Counted from the first letter of the stretch, positions 1-11,884 are shown. The stretch: 64,000 nt of DNA from Tiliqua scincoides (GCF_035046505.1 NC_089829.1:2154001-2218000); one strand, 5' to 3'. Numbers and translations: made by a program. Notes: generated by a model from the sequence alone, not told the origin.

Positions 1-258
1 GCACCTTGATGGATGGATCAGGCTGTCGACCAGAAGCTTTGAAAAAGCAAAGTGCCAGGCAGGCAAAAGACTTTGGAGGGAGAAGAAGCCAGAGAGCCAG
101 GCCTGTTCAGTCACTGGCCAGAGGAAACGAGTCAAAGGCCACATAGACAGGAGGCCACCCGGGAGATGTGGGAGTACTCCCAAGGTGCAGATCCCCCCTG
201 CCCCCCTCTGGAGACACCCTGCCTTCAGCCTGGCTGCATGAGGGCAGGGGCAGCTTAC

Positions 259-1851
259 GAGATGCAATGGGCAGCAGTCATAACCCAGTCGGGGGCGATG
301 AGGGAGCCCCCGCAGGTGTGGTAGAAGACCCCATCCTTCTCATACTGCAGGGAAATCTGGAAAGAGGCAAGAGAGTGGGCGGCTATCAGAGCCTGGGGCA
401 GCAGAGCCCCACATCTGGGGGCCCACAGTAAGCCTGGGGAGCCCACAGCTGATGCAAACTTCTCACCAGCCTGCTTGGGCCCATGTGCTGGCAGCCTTGG
501 CAGGCCACAGGGAGGGGAAAGGGCCCCCAAAATCTCCAGATGTCACACGCAGGAGGCACCCAGAGGTGCTGGCACCAGTTGGACAAGCCCATGGTGCTAG
601 TGGGAGCTGAGAAATGGGGGTAGGAGATGGATGAAGAAGCCACACAGACCTCTCCCTCTTGGCTGGGGGAAAGGGTGATAGGCAAATGTGGAGCCTTCCC
701 TGGGAAGAGGGCCAGGACTGGGGGGAGGAAACATGGTGTCACCAGAGGGCAATGGGGGCCTCCACAAGAGGTGTAGAGCAGATGGGACAGACGTTGGCCC
801 CTCTCATGTGCACCTGCCTTGCAGTGCTGGGGCTAGGATGGCAAGTCCTGCCCAGGGGAGGGCCAGGACCCTCAGCTGGGATGGGGCTCCTTGCTGCCTC
901 CTGGGGTGGAGCAAGGCCAGAGTCTGTCTCAGGGCCCATACTCCCCTGAGGGCTGAGGAGGGCTGGGTGCTCACCTGCCAAGGCCAGCTGTAGGGGATGG
1001 CCTCCTCACCGTTCACCACCCTGGCGTTGGGGGAGTGGACAGGCCGGCCACACCCAGAGGCTACGGAGAAGAGAGTAGAGGAGGGTCGACATGCCTGGAG
1101 GGCTGGGGCTCCAGAAGCAGGGGCAGGTGCTGATGCCAGGGAGGCAGCAGGCTTCACCCTTTCAGTGCAGACGGAAGGTTGCACACACACCTCTCCCAGC
1201 TCTGCCCTCCTCCCAGCAAGGAGAGCAACACAGGGCCAGCAATGGGCACACCACCCTTGGTGGAGCTGTCTCCTCAGAGGACAAGCCAAGCTTTTGTCTC
1301 AAGCCAAGGGAGAGCTTGCCCTGATGGGAAGACAATGGCTACCTTGTGATTGGTGCCTCCCTCCCCCCAGTGGAAGTGCTCCTTGGTCCAGGCCTGGTCT
1401 CCTCCAGCACTCCCAGCTCTGCTCCCCTGCAGTGAACCTGACTGGGTGGGGGTGCAGGGTCATCATCACACTTGCACATGTGCAGGTGATCATGAAAGGC
1501 ACTAGGTGTGAGCAAGCCCAGAAGCTGGGAAGGGAAGGATGACTTAGGTCAGCTCTGGTTTCAGGGCAGCACCAGTTCCCCATTGGCCTTAAACAACACA
1601 TCTGCCTGAGGTGCCCCTGCCCAGGGCTGGAGCTGCCCTGGTGCTGGTCAGGAGGACTTTCTCTCTCATTCTTGGCAATGCCTCCAAAGGAGCACGGCTG
1701 GCTGTCTGGCTGGGGCCCTGTCCCATCAGAGCTGCTCTCCAGGTCACTCTAGTGCTCTACCATGTTGCTCTAGTGCTCTCTGGGGGGGGGGGGGGAGAAA
1801 CTGTTGCTCACCACCAGCCACCAGCAGAACAGGGATCAGTAGCTCCAACAT
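259..1851 (-). CDS. Second CELA3-like elastase gene, exons 1-3 only (runs off the window start)
   Basis: This is a tandem paralogue of the complete elastase gene. Exon 1 is 1851-1812 ([13 protein letters not shown]), exon 2 is 1060-975 and exon 3 is 356-259. Their lengths of 40, 86 and 98 nt and their phases are identical to the neighbour. Exon 2 carries [13 protein letters not shown], the activation site and [15 protein letters not shown]. Exon 3 carries [20 protein letters not shown] with the catalytic His. This copy keeps the usual AAHC motif where the neighbour has AGHC. Exons 4-8 must lie left of position 1. Everything visible is open and properly spliced, so it looks functional. A first Cys (SGCG) is present here too. 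Introns 1 and 2 (1061-1811 and 357-974) and bases 1-258 hold no other feature I can recognise apart from a G run near 1782-1796. Confidence 0.88.
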
Positions 1852-1882
1852 TGTGAGCGAGGCAGCTTACAGGGACTGCAGA

Positions 1883-1893
1883 GCCTTTATAGC
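1883..1893 (-). promoter_or_regulatory. TATA box of the partial elastase gene
   Basis: The minus strand reads GCTATAAAGGC about 35 bases upstream of the ATG at 1851, at the same relative place as in the tandem copy. Several CACCTG or CAGGTG E-boxes follow upstream between about 1943 and 2025. These would fit acinar-cell regulation, but that is inference. Confidence 0.62.
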
Positions 1894-2317
1894 CCCCTTT
1901 ATCAAGAGCAGCAGGACACCGAGGGAGGGGATTGCCTCAGACACAGGTGCTGCACCCTCCTATCACCTAGCAGTGAAGGCCACTCTAGGGGCTCAGGCAT
2001 GCCACCTGGCCACCGCACCTGCTCAATTTGGGCCAGTGCCAGAAAGGCAGTCAGAGCCTGACTTGGATGCAGCCCTGTGACTTGCCCACCTGCACTTGAC
2101 AAGGAGGGGGAGATGTAGCCAGTGTCCTGGCATCAGAGAAGTTGGCTGGAGTGGCTGGCCAAGGGGTGGAGGGGTTGGCAGGTCACTCTTGCCTGCAGCT
2201 GGGGGGGGGCAGCTGCATCTGGTGTCCTGTGTCCCAGTTTCTTGTTTCAAAAATGAGTCTACTGTGGCTGCAATCAGAAGTGCCAGGTGAGGGGGCCAGT
2301 TTTCTCTCTCAGCCAGT

Positions 2318-2342
2318 TTTTGTTTGTTTGTTTGTTTGTTTG
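2318..2342 (+). repeat. (TTTG)n microsatellite
   Basis: About six TTTG units, read as the (CAAA)n tail of the minus-strand SINE-like unit described for 2318-2523. Confidence 0.8.
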
Positions 2343-2523
2343 TAAAAAATGGCCACCCCCTTGCCAGAGAAGAGAGGGAGTGTCCACCCAAACACCTCAG
2401 GACAGCTCTTGTCCTAAAGTCCACAAGTGCTTTCAAGTGATCAGGGTCTGAGCCTGGGGAGGGGCTGAGGGACTCCCTGCATTGCAGAGCCGGGGGCAGC
2501 TCTACCCACTGAGCCACTCTCCC
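2318..2523 (-). repeat. tRNA-derived SINE-like unit with (CAAA)n tail
   Basis: Read on the minus strand, it starts with a tRNA-like head (GGCTCAGTGGGTAGAGC, a good A box, at about 2516-2500). It continues for about 200 bases and ends in a (CAAA)n run (plus-strand TTTG repeats, 2318-2342). The B box is eroded. The head resembles the squamate SINE seen at 56745. It could instead be an unrelated tRNA pseudogene next to a microsatellite. Confidence 0.45.
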
Positions 2524-3229
2524 TGCAAGCAGCCAACACTGCTTCCCTGCCTGCCACCTTCAGGCCCTGAGGTATCCTGAGAAAGATGGGAGACACGGAC
2601 ATAAATGAAGTGGTGTGCGTACCTGGGGACATTCTTGAGACTGGAGCAGGATGTGAGGGAGCTCCTAGGCCAAGAACCATCCAATGAAGCAAGCTGTCCA
2701 GGGGCTGTTACCTGGCAATGGAGGACCACAGGATGGAGGTGACCTCTGCCAGGCACAGAGAAAGTAGGGAGGCTTTATTCAAGGCCTCAGCCCACCCTTG
2801 GCCAGCATGGAGCAGTGCAGAGGCTTACATGGCCCCCCTTAAAGAGCTCAGCCTGGCAGCTGCAGGCAGATATGCGCATATCCCAGTTGGTGACTGGATT
2901 CTGGACCCCTTGAGCTGAGCTATGCTGTGCTGCCCAGCCTGGCCTTCCTCAGTGGATCCAGCTTTTAATGATGAAGGATCTTCACATGTGTCTGATTTCT
3001 AGAACGGGAGTTGGTGGTGCTTGAACATACCCAGAAGTCAGGTCTGCAGCTGGAACAGCTGCCCTTACCCCCATTCCGGATGTGGGTGCAGGCCACCTGT
3101 GCGAGGGGGCGGCACTCTGCACACCCTATGAGGAGCTCTTTTTATGATGATTTCACAAGTCCTCAGGTTGGCATGAAACTCAAGCCCTTTGACTGCTGAA
3201 GTGACCAGGCCTTTTTTTCATACCACGGG

Positions 3230-4400
3230 CCCAAGCGGCAGGCAGCTCCTCGCTGGTGAGGGCTGAATGCAGCCTTGGGACTCCCTGGGAAGGAGCGCAG
3301 GTGGCTGGAAAAAGCCGATAACTAACTGGCCTGCCTGCCTGCCTGCCTGGTGGGGGCACTGGGCCACGCGAAGGCGCCCCAGGAGAAGGCCAGGCGTGGC
3401 TGTCGGCACGCTGTGCGGGGGAAGGAGGCCGCGATCTGCGCCCCGCGCGAAACACCGCTGCTTCCCTTTCCCGGCTCGGTGTGGAGGCGCCCTCGCTCGC
3501 AGCAGAGCCGCCCTGGAGCCGCTCGACGCCTCCCGGGGCGCGCCCGCTGAGCTCCTCCTGCCTGCGAAGAAGCCCACGGCGGCAGCCCCGAGGCCTCGCT
3601 CTCCTCCTCCGAGCAACGTCCGAGGGCCCGGCGGCTGCTCCCGCTCCGCCCCGTCCTTCCCGAGAGCGGCTTGGGGTTCCCCCGGGGCGCTTGGAGGAGC
3701 CCGAGAGGACGCTGCGCCCTCAGAGGCTGCATGCGCCCGGCCTGCGCCCTCCAGCGGGGGTTCCGCCGCCCGGCCCTCTGCAGCGGGAGAGCCCTCGGGG
3801 GCTGCCCGCAGGCGGCACGTGGCCGGATCCGGCTCCAAAGGCGCCGGTCCTGCCCCGACTGAGGGAGACGCACTGCCCGGGGCCGCAGCAGGCCTCCAGA
3901 GAGCGGGCCGGGGCCACGCAGGAGCGCAGAGGCGGGAGCGCCTCCCGCGGAGAAGGGCGGCAGGCGGAGGTGGGGGGCGGCCGTGCCGGGGGCTGCCCGC
4001 GCCCGATCCGGCGGCAGGTCGAGGCCGCGCGAGGCGGGAGGGCCGCGGACCGGCAGCTGAGCCGAGCCGAGCCGCCGCCGGCCTGCCTGTCTCCATGCGC
4101 CCGCCGGCGCCTTGGCGGCGTTTCCGCCCCAGACACGTCCACGCGCGTCTGCGCGGAGGCCTTTCCACGCCTCCCGGCGGGCCTCGCGTGGGCGGGCAAG
4201 AGAGGCGCGGGGGAAGCCGCCGCTGCCCGGAGTGCTGCTGAGGCGGACTGAGGGCTCCGGAGCCGCGCCTTGCCTCGTCCACGCTGCCCTGGGACTCTGC
4301 CCGAGCAGCCCCCGAGGCTTGCCGAAGGAGGCGCGCGCTGTGGCGCTCAGCCATGCCGGAGACGCCGGGCGGCAGGCGCCGTGCAGAGCCCCTTCCTCCC
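3230..4400. promoter_or_regulatory. CpG-island-like GC-rich block without an assigned gene
   Basis: About 1.2 kb of very GC-rich, CpG-dense sequence lies between the two elastase genes, whose own promoters are TATA-type and CpG-poor. Overlapping open frames exist on both strands, as expected for GC-rich DNA. None shows a known domain, so I call no protein. It looks like the promoter island of the HSPG2 type and might drive a non-coding or unrecognised transcript. Its right edge abuts a hAT-type element. Confidence 0.55.
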
Positions 4401-4850
4401 GCCGCGTGCCCAAACCCTGGCCCTGGGGCCACTTGCGGCCCTTGAGGCCTCTCAACGTGGTCCTCAGGGAGCCCCCAGTCTCCAATGACCCACTGGCCCT
4501 CCTGAAATTCGTTGAAGCCCACTCTGGCCCGACGCAACTGAGCTCAGGGCGACTGTTTGACCTCTCATGTGAGCTGTGGGATGAGGGCTTCCTCCATCTG
4601 TGATTCAGCAGCAAAGGAAAGGCCACTCTTGCTTTGTGCAAGGCCTTTTATATAGGCTATCACAAGACCTTCATTCATTCATATAAGTTCATCTTTAATG
4701 TATGTAAACTTGTAATGTATGTATTTATGTAAACTTATGTAAATTTATTCAAATTTTAAATGTAAATTCATTCTTCCCCCCCCCCCCCGGCCCCGGCACA
4801 GTGTCAGAGAGCTGATGTGGCCCTCCTGCCAAAAACTTTGAACACCCCTG
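4401..4850 (-). mobile_element. hAT-type non-autonomous DNA transposon (family A, copy 1)
   Basis: It matches, in reverse orientation, the elements at 9545-9991 and 32498-32940. The right end reads AACACCCCTG (family terminus CAGGGGTGTTCAAA on the minus strand). The AT-rich core with repeated TTATGTAAAC-like units and the GTGGCCCTCCTGCC segment are shared. The left terminus is diverged (GCGTGCCCAAACCC) and no target duplication is recognisable, so it looks like the oldest or an end-damaged copy. Confidence 0.75.
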
Positions 4851-6046
4851 CTCTGAGGGAAGGTCTAGCAGAAAACGGCTCCTGTATTGCTGTACAAAGC
4901 CAGGCAGCAAGGAGGCCGTTGCCCAATCATGCGCAGGCGTAGCTGGGCACAGCCAGCCTCTCATGCTCAGTTCAACTCATAGGTGTGGCTGGCAAAACTA
5001 AGGGGACGAGGGTCCAGGATCTCTCCGCCTTCACTGTCCAGACCCTCACGCACTGGCCTGCCCCCCCACCCTTTGCAACAGTGAGCAGGATGTACTGGAA
5101 AGAGAAAGGAGACCACAGGCACTTAGCCTCAGGTTGCCCTTGCTCTGAGGTGCTGTTGTTGCATATGACTCTGGAGGTATTTAGGACAAGACACCAGGTG
5201 AGGGGTGGCTTGCAGCTTTCTTGCTAACAAGCATCTTTAAGCCAGAAGCAGAGTCAGAGCTGATGTTAAAATGGCATTTTTGGCTAGTGTTTAGTGAGAG
5301 CTCTTGGTTCACGGCATCAAGGGGAAGAGTGGCATGAGCTGGGGGGGGGACCCAGCTGGAGTCTGAGGGGGGAATGGGGCCGTCTTGATGTGGCAGAGCC
5401 AGCCTGGAGCCTGTGGGGGCTGTGATGGCGGCTCCTCAGAGGCTGGCAGGCTGGCTGTGGCCAGAGCCTGGTTGGATCTCGCCCTTCAAGGCCCTCCCAA
5501 AATGAGGCATTTTTAGAATGTGTGTCTAAGATACACTTGCCCCGCTGCTGTACTCACAAGGAAGCGCAGAAGGAGCAATTGCAGCAGAGCGAAAGAAGCA
5601 AAAGTGTTGCAGCCTCAAAGGACTTGTTTTGGGAAGAAAGTGAGGATGAGGAGGAAGAAGAGCAAAGAGAAGCTCTGGGAAAAGATCCTGAGGGGGCCAT
5701 GGAGGGGGGATCTTAACCTGCCCTATTAATGACCATAACTGGGAATCCATAGAAGCCAAGAGGCTAGTGACTGTGTTCCTGCCTGCCCAGTTTCTGAATA
5801 GTTTCTCCATGCATATGGAGGACACCCAGATGTTGAGCAGAAAATGCCACTTCTTTCCTCCCTCAGGAGAATTGGAAGACAGAAAGAAGCTGCCTTAATT
5901 TCACATGCAGAGAAATGTCCATAAAGGGACTGTTGGCTGACAAAGGGGCGTGCGCCGGGTGGCCAGTTTTGGTACATCCTGCCTGAATTAGGAGGGGAAG
6001 GAGGGTGAGAGACAAGTAAGGAGGAAAGGGTTTAGCCAAGAAATGT

Positions 6047-6052
6047 TTTATT
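6047..6052 (-). terminator. Polyadenylation signal AATAAA of the complete elastase gene
   Basis: AATAAA on the minus strand lies about 50 bases past the stop codon at 6104-6102. This gives the very short 3' UTR usual for pancreatic elastases and supports the small last exon. Confidence 0.7.
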
Positions 6053-6101
6053 ATTCTTAGCAAAGGTGGAGTCTGGTGAGGAATGAGCTGCTGGCACGAC
6101 C

Positions 6102-9100
6102 TTAGTGGCTGCCAATGGTCTGCAAGAAAAGTCAGAGTTACACTGTTAGTGAATGCACAAGAAGAGTAACCACAATCTATTCTGTGCCTCTCACTGAGCT
6201 ATGCAACTTCAAGGTAGTCTGCAACACATCTCATTAGTAAGCAGAGTTGTGGTGGGACTGAGGAATGTTTTGCACTGGCAGCCCCCTAGTGGGGGGGGCA
6301 GGACCTTCAGGGTAAGCTGTCAGATAGGCAGGATTGCTAGGTTCTTCTGCCCAAGCATGGGCTGGGCAAAAATGAATTAAAGGGAACTTACCCAGCCAAA
6401 TGGTCCCTTTAAAGAAGATTCTAGCAATCTTCTGCTTTAAAAAACTTTAGATGTCCTTAAAGGACCTAATGGGCTTGTGGGGGGGGGGATTGCGGGAGCC
6501 CCTGCTTCCCCCCAGCCCATTAGCTTGTTTAAGGTCTTACCCCAGCCAAAGTTCCTTAAAGGAGAAAGCTGCCATTCCGTTAACCTCACTGTAGTCATTT
6601 GTAAGCAGCCAGGTTACCGGGGAGGGGAGTAGCCTGGAGGTTGTGCAGCAACCTAATTTAAGTGAGAATGTAGCCCTTGTCCCGTTAAGTTTAAATTGTG
6701 CAGGAGTGGATGGGTGTGGGACTGGCATTCATGGTTTCAAGTACAGTATCCACAGGGGGGTCTATAATGGAACCCCACGGATATGCCTGTGCATTGTGAC
6801 CCTCAAACTGTAAAGATTAGAGACCCCTGGTCTAAAGCAAAAAAGAAGCAGCAAACGTCCTTTGTTCTTCATTGACTCTTGCATGTGTCAGAGCCGGCAT
6901 GATCCCAGAAGACAGTTCTTGGGACAGGAAACTCATGACTTGGACTGGCAGAAGAGACGGAGATTTCTCTCAGGGAGACAGAGCAGCCAGCACTCTGCTA
7001 TGGGAGCTGGGGAAAGGGCTGCACAGGGCACCAGCCAATGTGCTCCTCCCTCCATTTACAAAGATGTGAGACAAAAGGACACTACCTCTTCAATCCAGGC
7101 ATTGAAAGCAGAGACACGGGTGAAGACCGTGGGTTTCTTCAAGGTGTTGCACCCCCAGGCTGACACGAAGCTGGTAACTCCATGTACATACCACCTCCCA
7201 TCACCGGCTTGGCAGTTGAGGGGGCCACCTGAGTCACCCTGAAAGAATAATATTTGTAAGTCACCTGAGAAGCTAGATGCTACCCAGTTCATTACAGAAG
7301 CATCTGCTCTGTGGGTGTGTGGAGACATCACAACCTTCTCATGCCCCTGGTGATGAAGGCATTCAGGTCACAATAAATCATTCTCCAAGATCTCATTACT
7401 CTCTCTTTTGGGGGGCGGGCTTCCTGATACTTTAACATTCCACAACTTTTCTTACAGAATTTATCCCCCTTAAAGGAGAACTTGGGACTTCAGGCAGACA
7501 ACTGGCTTTGATGTGGACTTCCATGGCAGCAGGTTCAAGAGCAACATGAGCAGGTGCAGAGCTGTGATGATCTAGGGAAGGGAATCTTCCCCACAAATTG
7601 GAGAAGCAGGCCAAAGGATGAGAGGCTCCGTTCCTACCTGTTTATTAACATACTTATAAAACACTTTCAAAGTCATTCCAACCAATTTATACCAGGGTAA
7701 AAAACAGTAACAATGAAACGTTAAAAAGTCTGAACTCTTTGGCCACCTGAACTCTCACAATGGCCAGCGCAGGGGGAGAGATCTGGTTGAGCAAAGAATG
7801 TTGTTGAGGATGAACATGCTACTCCTTGTAGTTCCCATGTCCGCTGAGGTGGGGTAGATTAGCTGGCTAGGACAGGAAGCAAACCAGACCTGTGGCGTTG
7901 CAGCTACGTCCTTCCTGGTAATAGTCAGTGCAGGGAGGGCTCTTTCAGCTGCAGTTTGGCAGGGCCTGCTTTTCATTGACTCCAGAAATACTAGTTGGGA
8001 CCTGGAGCTGCCAGTGTCTCCTCAATAACTCATGACGTTATTGCACGTTTCTGCCTCTTTTCTGCTGTTGGTACTCACATTACAACCAGCTCGGATGTCG
8101 CCACCAGCGCAAACCATGCTTTCCTTGACAGTGCTTCCCCACCAGTCAGCCTGTGTGCAGTGTGCATGGTCCACCACTGGGAGCACTGCCTGCTGCAGTT
8201 TGGAGGGCAGAGGCCCACCAGCTGCAAGAGGAAAGACAAGCAGGAGAGTTAGCAGGCAACTTCCTTGGGCCACCGCCATGCCCACATGCATTAAAGTCGA
8301 GGGCAACTCTGGAAGGAGGCGGCCTCTTCCTCCTCCTGCTTGGTTGTTAAACAGGCCATGTGCACACATGCTAATTCCCTGAAATCCATGCACGTTGCCT
8401 CTCACTGATACGGAGCTTATGGCATCTCTGAAACAAAGGGGTGAGGGGTTGGGGCTTGCAAGCCTCGGTGAGAATGTTTGTGGAGGCCACTGAAGAGTTT
8501 TACCACCACCCTATCACACACACCTCTAGAGCCAGGCCACCAGAGACATCCCACCTACAGCCTAGATACAGGAGTTACGTACTGTAGAGGCGCCCCCAGC
8601 CGGTGATGTAGCAAGGGAAATTGTTGGCAAGCAGCTCCCCTTGGGGAGGGATGCATCCCGGCTGCACTTTATCGTTGAGCTCTGCACTGCGGGACAGCTT
8701 GAGCAAGGCAATGTCATCACTGAAGGGGAAGGAGAACAGGAGGGGTCAAGTTCTCACCAGTGGAAACAACTACAGTCTTCCTATTGGTGACATACTCTGT
8801 CAGTGCGCAGGGAGACCTCTCTACTGCCATTCCTGCCTTAGTGACTATCCCCCCAGCCCAGATTAGGATACTGTCAGGCTTGTCCTTGGAGCTACTCTTG
8901 AAGAGGTTTGCAGAACCTCAGCTGGCTTGGACCCTCTATCTAGGGTCAGGCTATCTATCGGTTCCACTAGCTGCACTGATGGGCAGTGGGGTCTTTCCTT
9001 TCCCTACTTGGAGATACTGCCAGGAATTAAGCTTTGGTCCTTCAGCAAGGGGGGGCCCGCCCCTCAATGACACCCTCCTCATTATTATGCCGTGACTTCT

Positions 9101-11884
9101 ATAGCTAGAGCCTGTCACTGGAAGCTGCTCACATGAAGCTCTGCCCTGTGAATCCAGTTCCAGCCTCAGCGGAGCAGGGAGTGGTGGGTGCTATGCGGAG
9201 CCAACTGGACTCATTCATTTGAGATATTTTTCTCAGTGAAAGGAGATCTTCATGGAAGCAACCTGCCTGCAGAGTCTACAGTCCAGAACACTACCGACCA
9301 CCTCTCACAAAAACAAGCTCCTCATTTGATATGCCCCCCCACAAGGTGGCCTCCTTCTCATCTTTAGCAGAGCAGAGAAAGAGGTGTAGGGTGGCAAGGT
9401 GGACCCACTGCTCTACTCCCTGAATGCTGTCACCTTCCTGGGCTCCCTGGGCTCAACTCTAGCTGCACTGAGGCTGGGACCTCAGTCACCCTGGGCAGGG
9501 TGTGGAGCTCTCTCCCTCTGTAAGCAACCCACTTACACTTAGAGCAGTGCTCTCCAAACTTTTTGACAGGAGGGCCACATTATCTCTCTGACACTATATC
9601 GGGGACCGGCGGAAAAAGGAATGAATTTACATTTAAAATTTAAATAAATTTACATAAATATGTAACATAAATAACTTATATGAATGAATGAAGGTCTTGC
9701 AATAACTCAAGGACCATAAAAGGCTTTGCACAAAGCAAGGCCAGCCTTTCCTTCGCTGCAGCAGCATCACAGACGTGAAACAGCAAGCAGTGGAAGGAGC
9801 CCTCAACCCAAAGCTCATGGAACAGGTCAAACAGTTGCCCTCATGCTGAGAGCAGTTGAGTCAGCCAGTGTGGGCTCCAGCAAGTCTTTGGTGCACCAGA
9901 AATTCATTGGAGACTGGAGGTTCCCTGTGGGTTGGATTGGGGGTCCCTGAGGGCCACAAATGGCCCCTGGGCTGGGGTTGGGGCACGCCTGTCTTAGACC
10001 CCCATGACCCCCTCTTTGGCTTTTCCTTTGCGGAGGAATTCTCTGGAGCAATTCCCTCCGATTCTCTGTGGGTGCTGCACGTACCCACAAGACACACAGT
10101 TGTTATTCCAGCCAGGGTGCACAAAGATATCCTCTGGGTTCACAAGGATATGCTGTTCAGGGCCCTCCTCAATGCTCCTGTCGTACTCGCCCAGCACCAC
10201 CTTGTAGCGACGGGTTGCGCTGAAAGGGAAATGCCATTGGGAGTCAACACAGAGGGAGACACATTCCGGCAGCAGGCGCTATTGGGGTGGTGCTTCATAG
10301 TGCCCATGAGCCCCGCACTCCACCTCCAGCGCTTCATTTCCAACATGTGAGGTTCTTGAGGTTCTAGCCTACCTGGAGGCCACGTGCATGTCCTCGCATT
10401 CTGGACCTTTGCCCCCCCCTCTCCCGGGTTCTTTGTCTCCAGGGCAGTGAAGTTGACAAGGGCTGTGTAGTGGCACCTGCAATCCTTCCCTCCTTCCCTC
10501 CCACTGAACCTCCCCCCCCCTCTGTTTTTCTCCCCTTGTCTGCCTTGAATTGCAGCTTCCTTGGGAGAGGGGCCTGTCCACTTTTGCCTAAGCTATGAGC
10601 AGGAGATCACAGTGAAGGATTCCTTACTGCCCCCCTTCTGCAACAACTTTTCCATAAATTCTCTTTCCAAAATGAGAGGTGCTCTGTGTCATACCTGCAA
10701 CAAACCTAGGGGCCAAGGCAACTGTCCCCTCCCTCTACCCGATATTCAGGTCCCAAGAAGTCACAATGTCCACAGCCTCAGCCTCTCTGGCCAAGTCCAG
10801 CGCTTACACCCGGCACATGTAGAGGAGGGACTTACGAGATGCAGTGCCCAGCAGTCATGACCCAGTTGGGGGCAATAAGGGTCCCCCCACAGGTGTGGTA
10901 GAACTCGCCATTGCTCTCATACTGCAAGGAGACCTGTGAGAGGAAGCCATCATGGGCAGGAGGCTTTTGTGTGGGTGAGTTCATAGTGCTCTCCTCCCCC
11001 CTACCCAGAATCCATTCCTGGCCCTGGCCCACTCTGCCTCATGGCCTCCAGGGCATGGGGCTGTGAGCCACCCTGAAGCCACTGGCCCTCCTGCAGTCAT
11101 TCCCATCCCCCCCCCCCCCCCGTAGCCACACTCACCTGCCAGGGCCAGCTGTATGGAACAGCATCTTCCCCATTCACCACTCTCCCCACAGGGCGATAAG
11201 AGGACTCTCCGCAACCATGAACTGAGGAGAGGAAAGAGCGCAGGAACTCAGCCTCTATCACACCCACCGCACACCAAGTTTGACAGGTGTTGGTGCTGGG
11301 GGAAGGAGATGCCCACTCCTATCCTCTCCAGGTGCTGAGCACAGGTCAGAATGGCCTCTCCCTCAGCCCCCTGTCAAGCCACTCAGGGGTCCACACCAGC
11401 CCTTCAGTCCCCTTCCCAAGGGAGACCCATCCCCAGCCACACTCAAGCATCCTCCAGGCAGAGCTATGGCTGAGCACAGAAGTTGGGTGCCCAAGCCTTG
11501 CTGAGGACCCCTCCTGCCAAGCCCAGCTCAACAGCACCTCTGGAGGTACTTGGGGGAGGCTGCTGCCCTGGAGGCTGGGGGGCCAGGACCTGCTGCTGCT
11601 TGGTGCCAGGGAATGGCCACTAGAGATTGAGGCCTTTTGTCATTCCTGCATCATGGCAGACAGAGTCAGGCAACAGCACTCAAGGAGCCCAGCTGGGCCA
11701 TTCCTGCTGCCAGGATAGCCCTTGTGCAGCATGGAGGGACAGAGCCGAGGGAGGAAGTGGAGTGGGACTGTGCCTCATGGCTCATGGCCAGGGCTTCCAG
11801 AGGCCACGGGTGCAGCAGACACCAAAACTACTACTGTGCTGTACCCCCAGCTTCCAGCAGCACTATGACCAGGAACCTCCACAT
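6102..11884 (-). CDS. CELA3B: Chymotrypsin-like elastase family member 3 (CELA3-like), complete, 8 exons
   Basis: This gene encodes a secreted pancreatic serine protease zymogen of the chymotrypsin/elastase family (S1). Coding exons on the minus strand are 11884-11845, 11221-11136, 10933-10836, 10219-10085, 8719-8583, 8221-8079, 7238-7086 and 6119-6102. Their lengths (40, 86, 98, 135, 137, 143, 153, 18) sum to 810 nt, or 269 residues, against 270 in human CELA3. All introns are GT-AG and the joins are in phase. The signal peptide starts [10 protein letters not shown]. Activation would cut before [15 protein letters not shown]. The triad is His in TAGHCIS, Asp in DDIALLKL and Ser in GDSGGPLN. 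Pocket residues read Ala189, Val216 and Thr226, elastase-like. The TAGHC variant, DWWGSTVK-like core and short last exon (TIGSH, stop) match CELA3 rather than CELA1 or CELA2. CELA3A versus CELA3B cannot be decided. Cys in HGCGESS and in PGCIPP suggests a Cys1-Cys122 bridge that human CELA3 lacks. Confidence 0.93.
9545..9991 (+). mobile_element. hAT-type non-autonomous DNA transposon (family A, copy 2), in elastase intron 4
   Basis: It starts CAGTGCTCTCCAAACTTTTT and ends GGGGCACGCCTG, both diverged from the family ends seen at 32498. The AT-rich core and the flanking GAGGGCCACA segment match the other two copies. The flanking 8-mers acttagag and tcttagac share cttaga, a decayed 8-bp target duplication. 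It lies in the intron between exons 4 and 5 of the complete elastase gene and is opposite in direction to that gene. Confidence 0.78.

Larger units (their letters stand above)
1894..6046. other. Intergenic spacer between the two elastase genes
   Basis: The spacer holds a tRNA-derived SINE-like unit (2318-2523), a CpG-island-like block (about 3230-4400), a hAT-type element (about 4401-4850) and otherwise unassigned sequence. No protein-coding exon with splice sites and a recognisable domain was found. An acidic open stretch at 5522-5716 is not supported by anything else. Confidence 0.6.

Noticed and set aside
1930-2030. PTF1 enhancer site near the partial elastase promoter
   Set aside because: CACCTG boxes are present but the paired TTTCCC half-site at one or two helical turns is not; left as E-boxes only.
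2440-2523. Possible tRNA gene on the minus strand
   Set aside because: The A box is good but the anticodon arm and B box do not fold as a tRNA; better read as the head of a SINE-like unit.
3218-4641. Overlapping open frames of over 400 codons on the minus strand and over 250 on the plus strand
   Set aside because: They sit in extreme GC and CpG content where stops are rare, overlap each other in several frames, are Arg/Ala/Pro/Gly-rich and show no domain.
5522-5716. Small acidic open frame (FWEESEDEEEEEQREAL)
   Set aside because: Low complexity, no splice sites or homologue recognised; probably chance or an unrecognised relic.
6753-6829. Very short CAGGGG-ended element in elastase intron 7 (between exons 7 and 8)
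   Set aside because: Ends are loosely inverted, but no target duplication and no family match; too weak to call.
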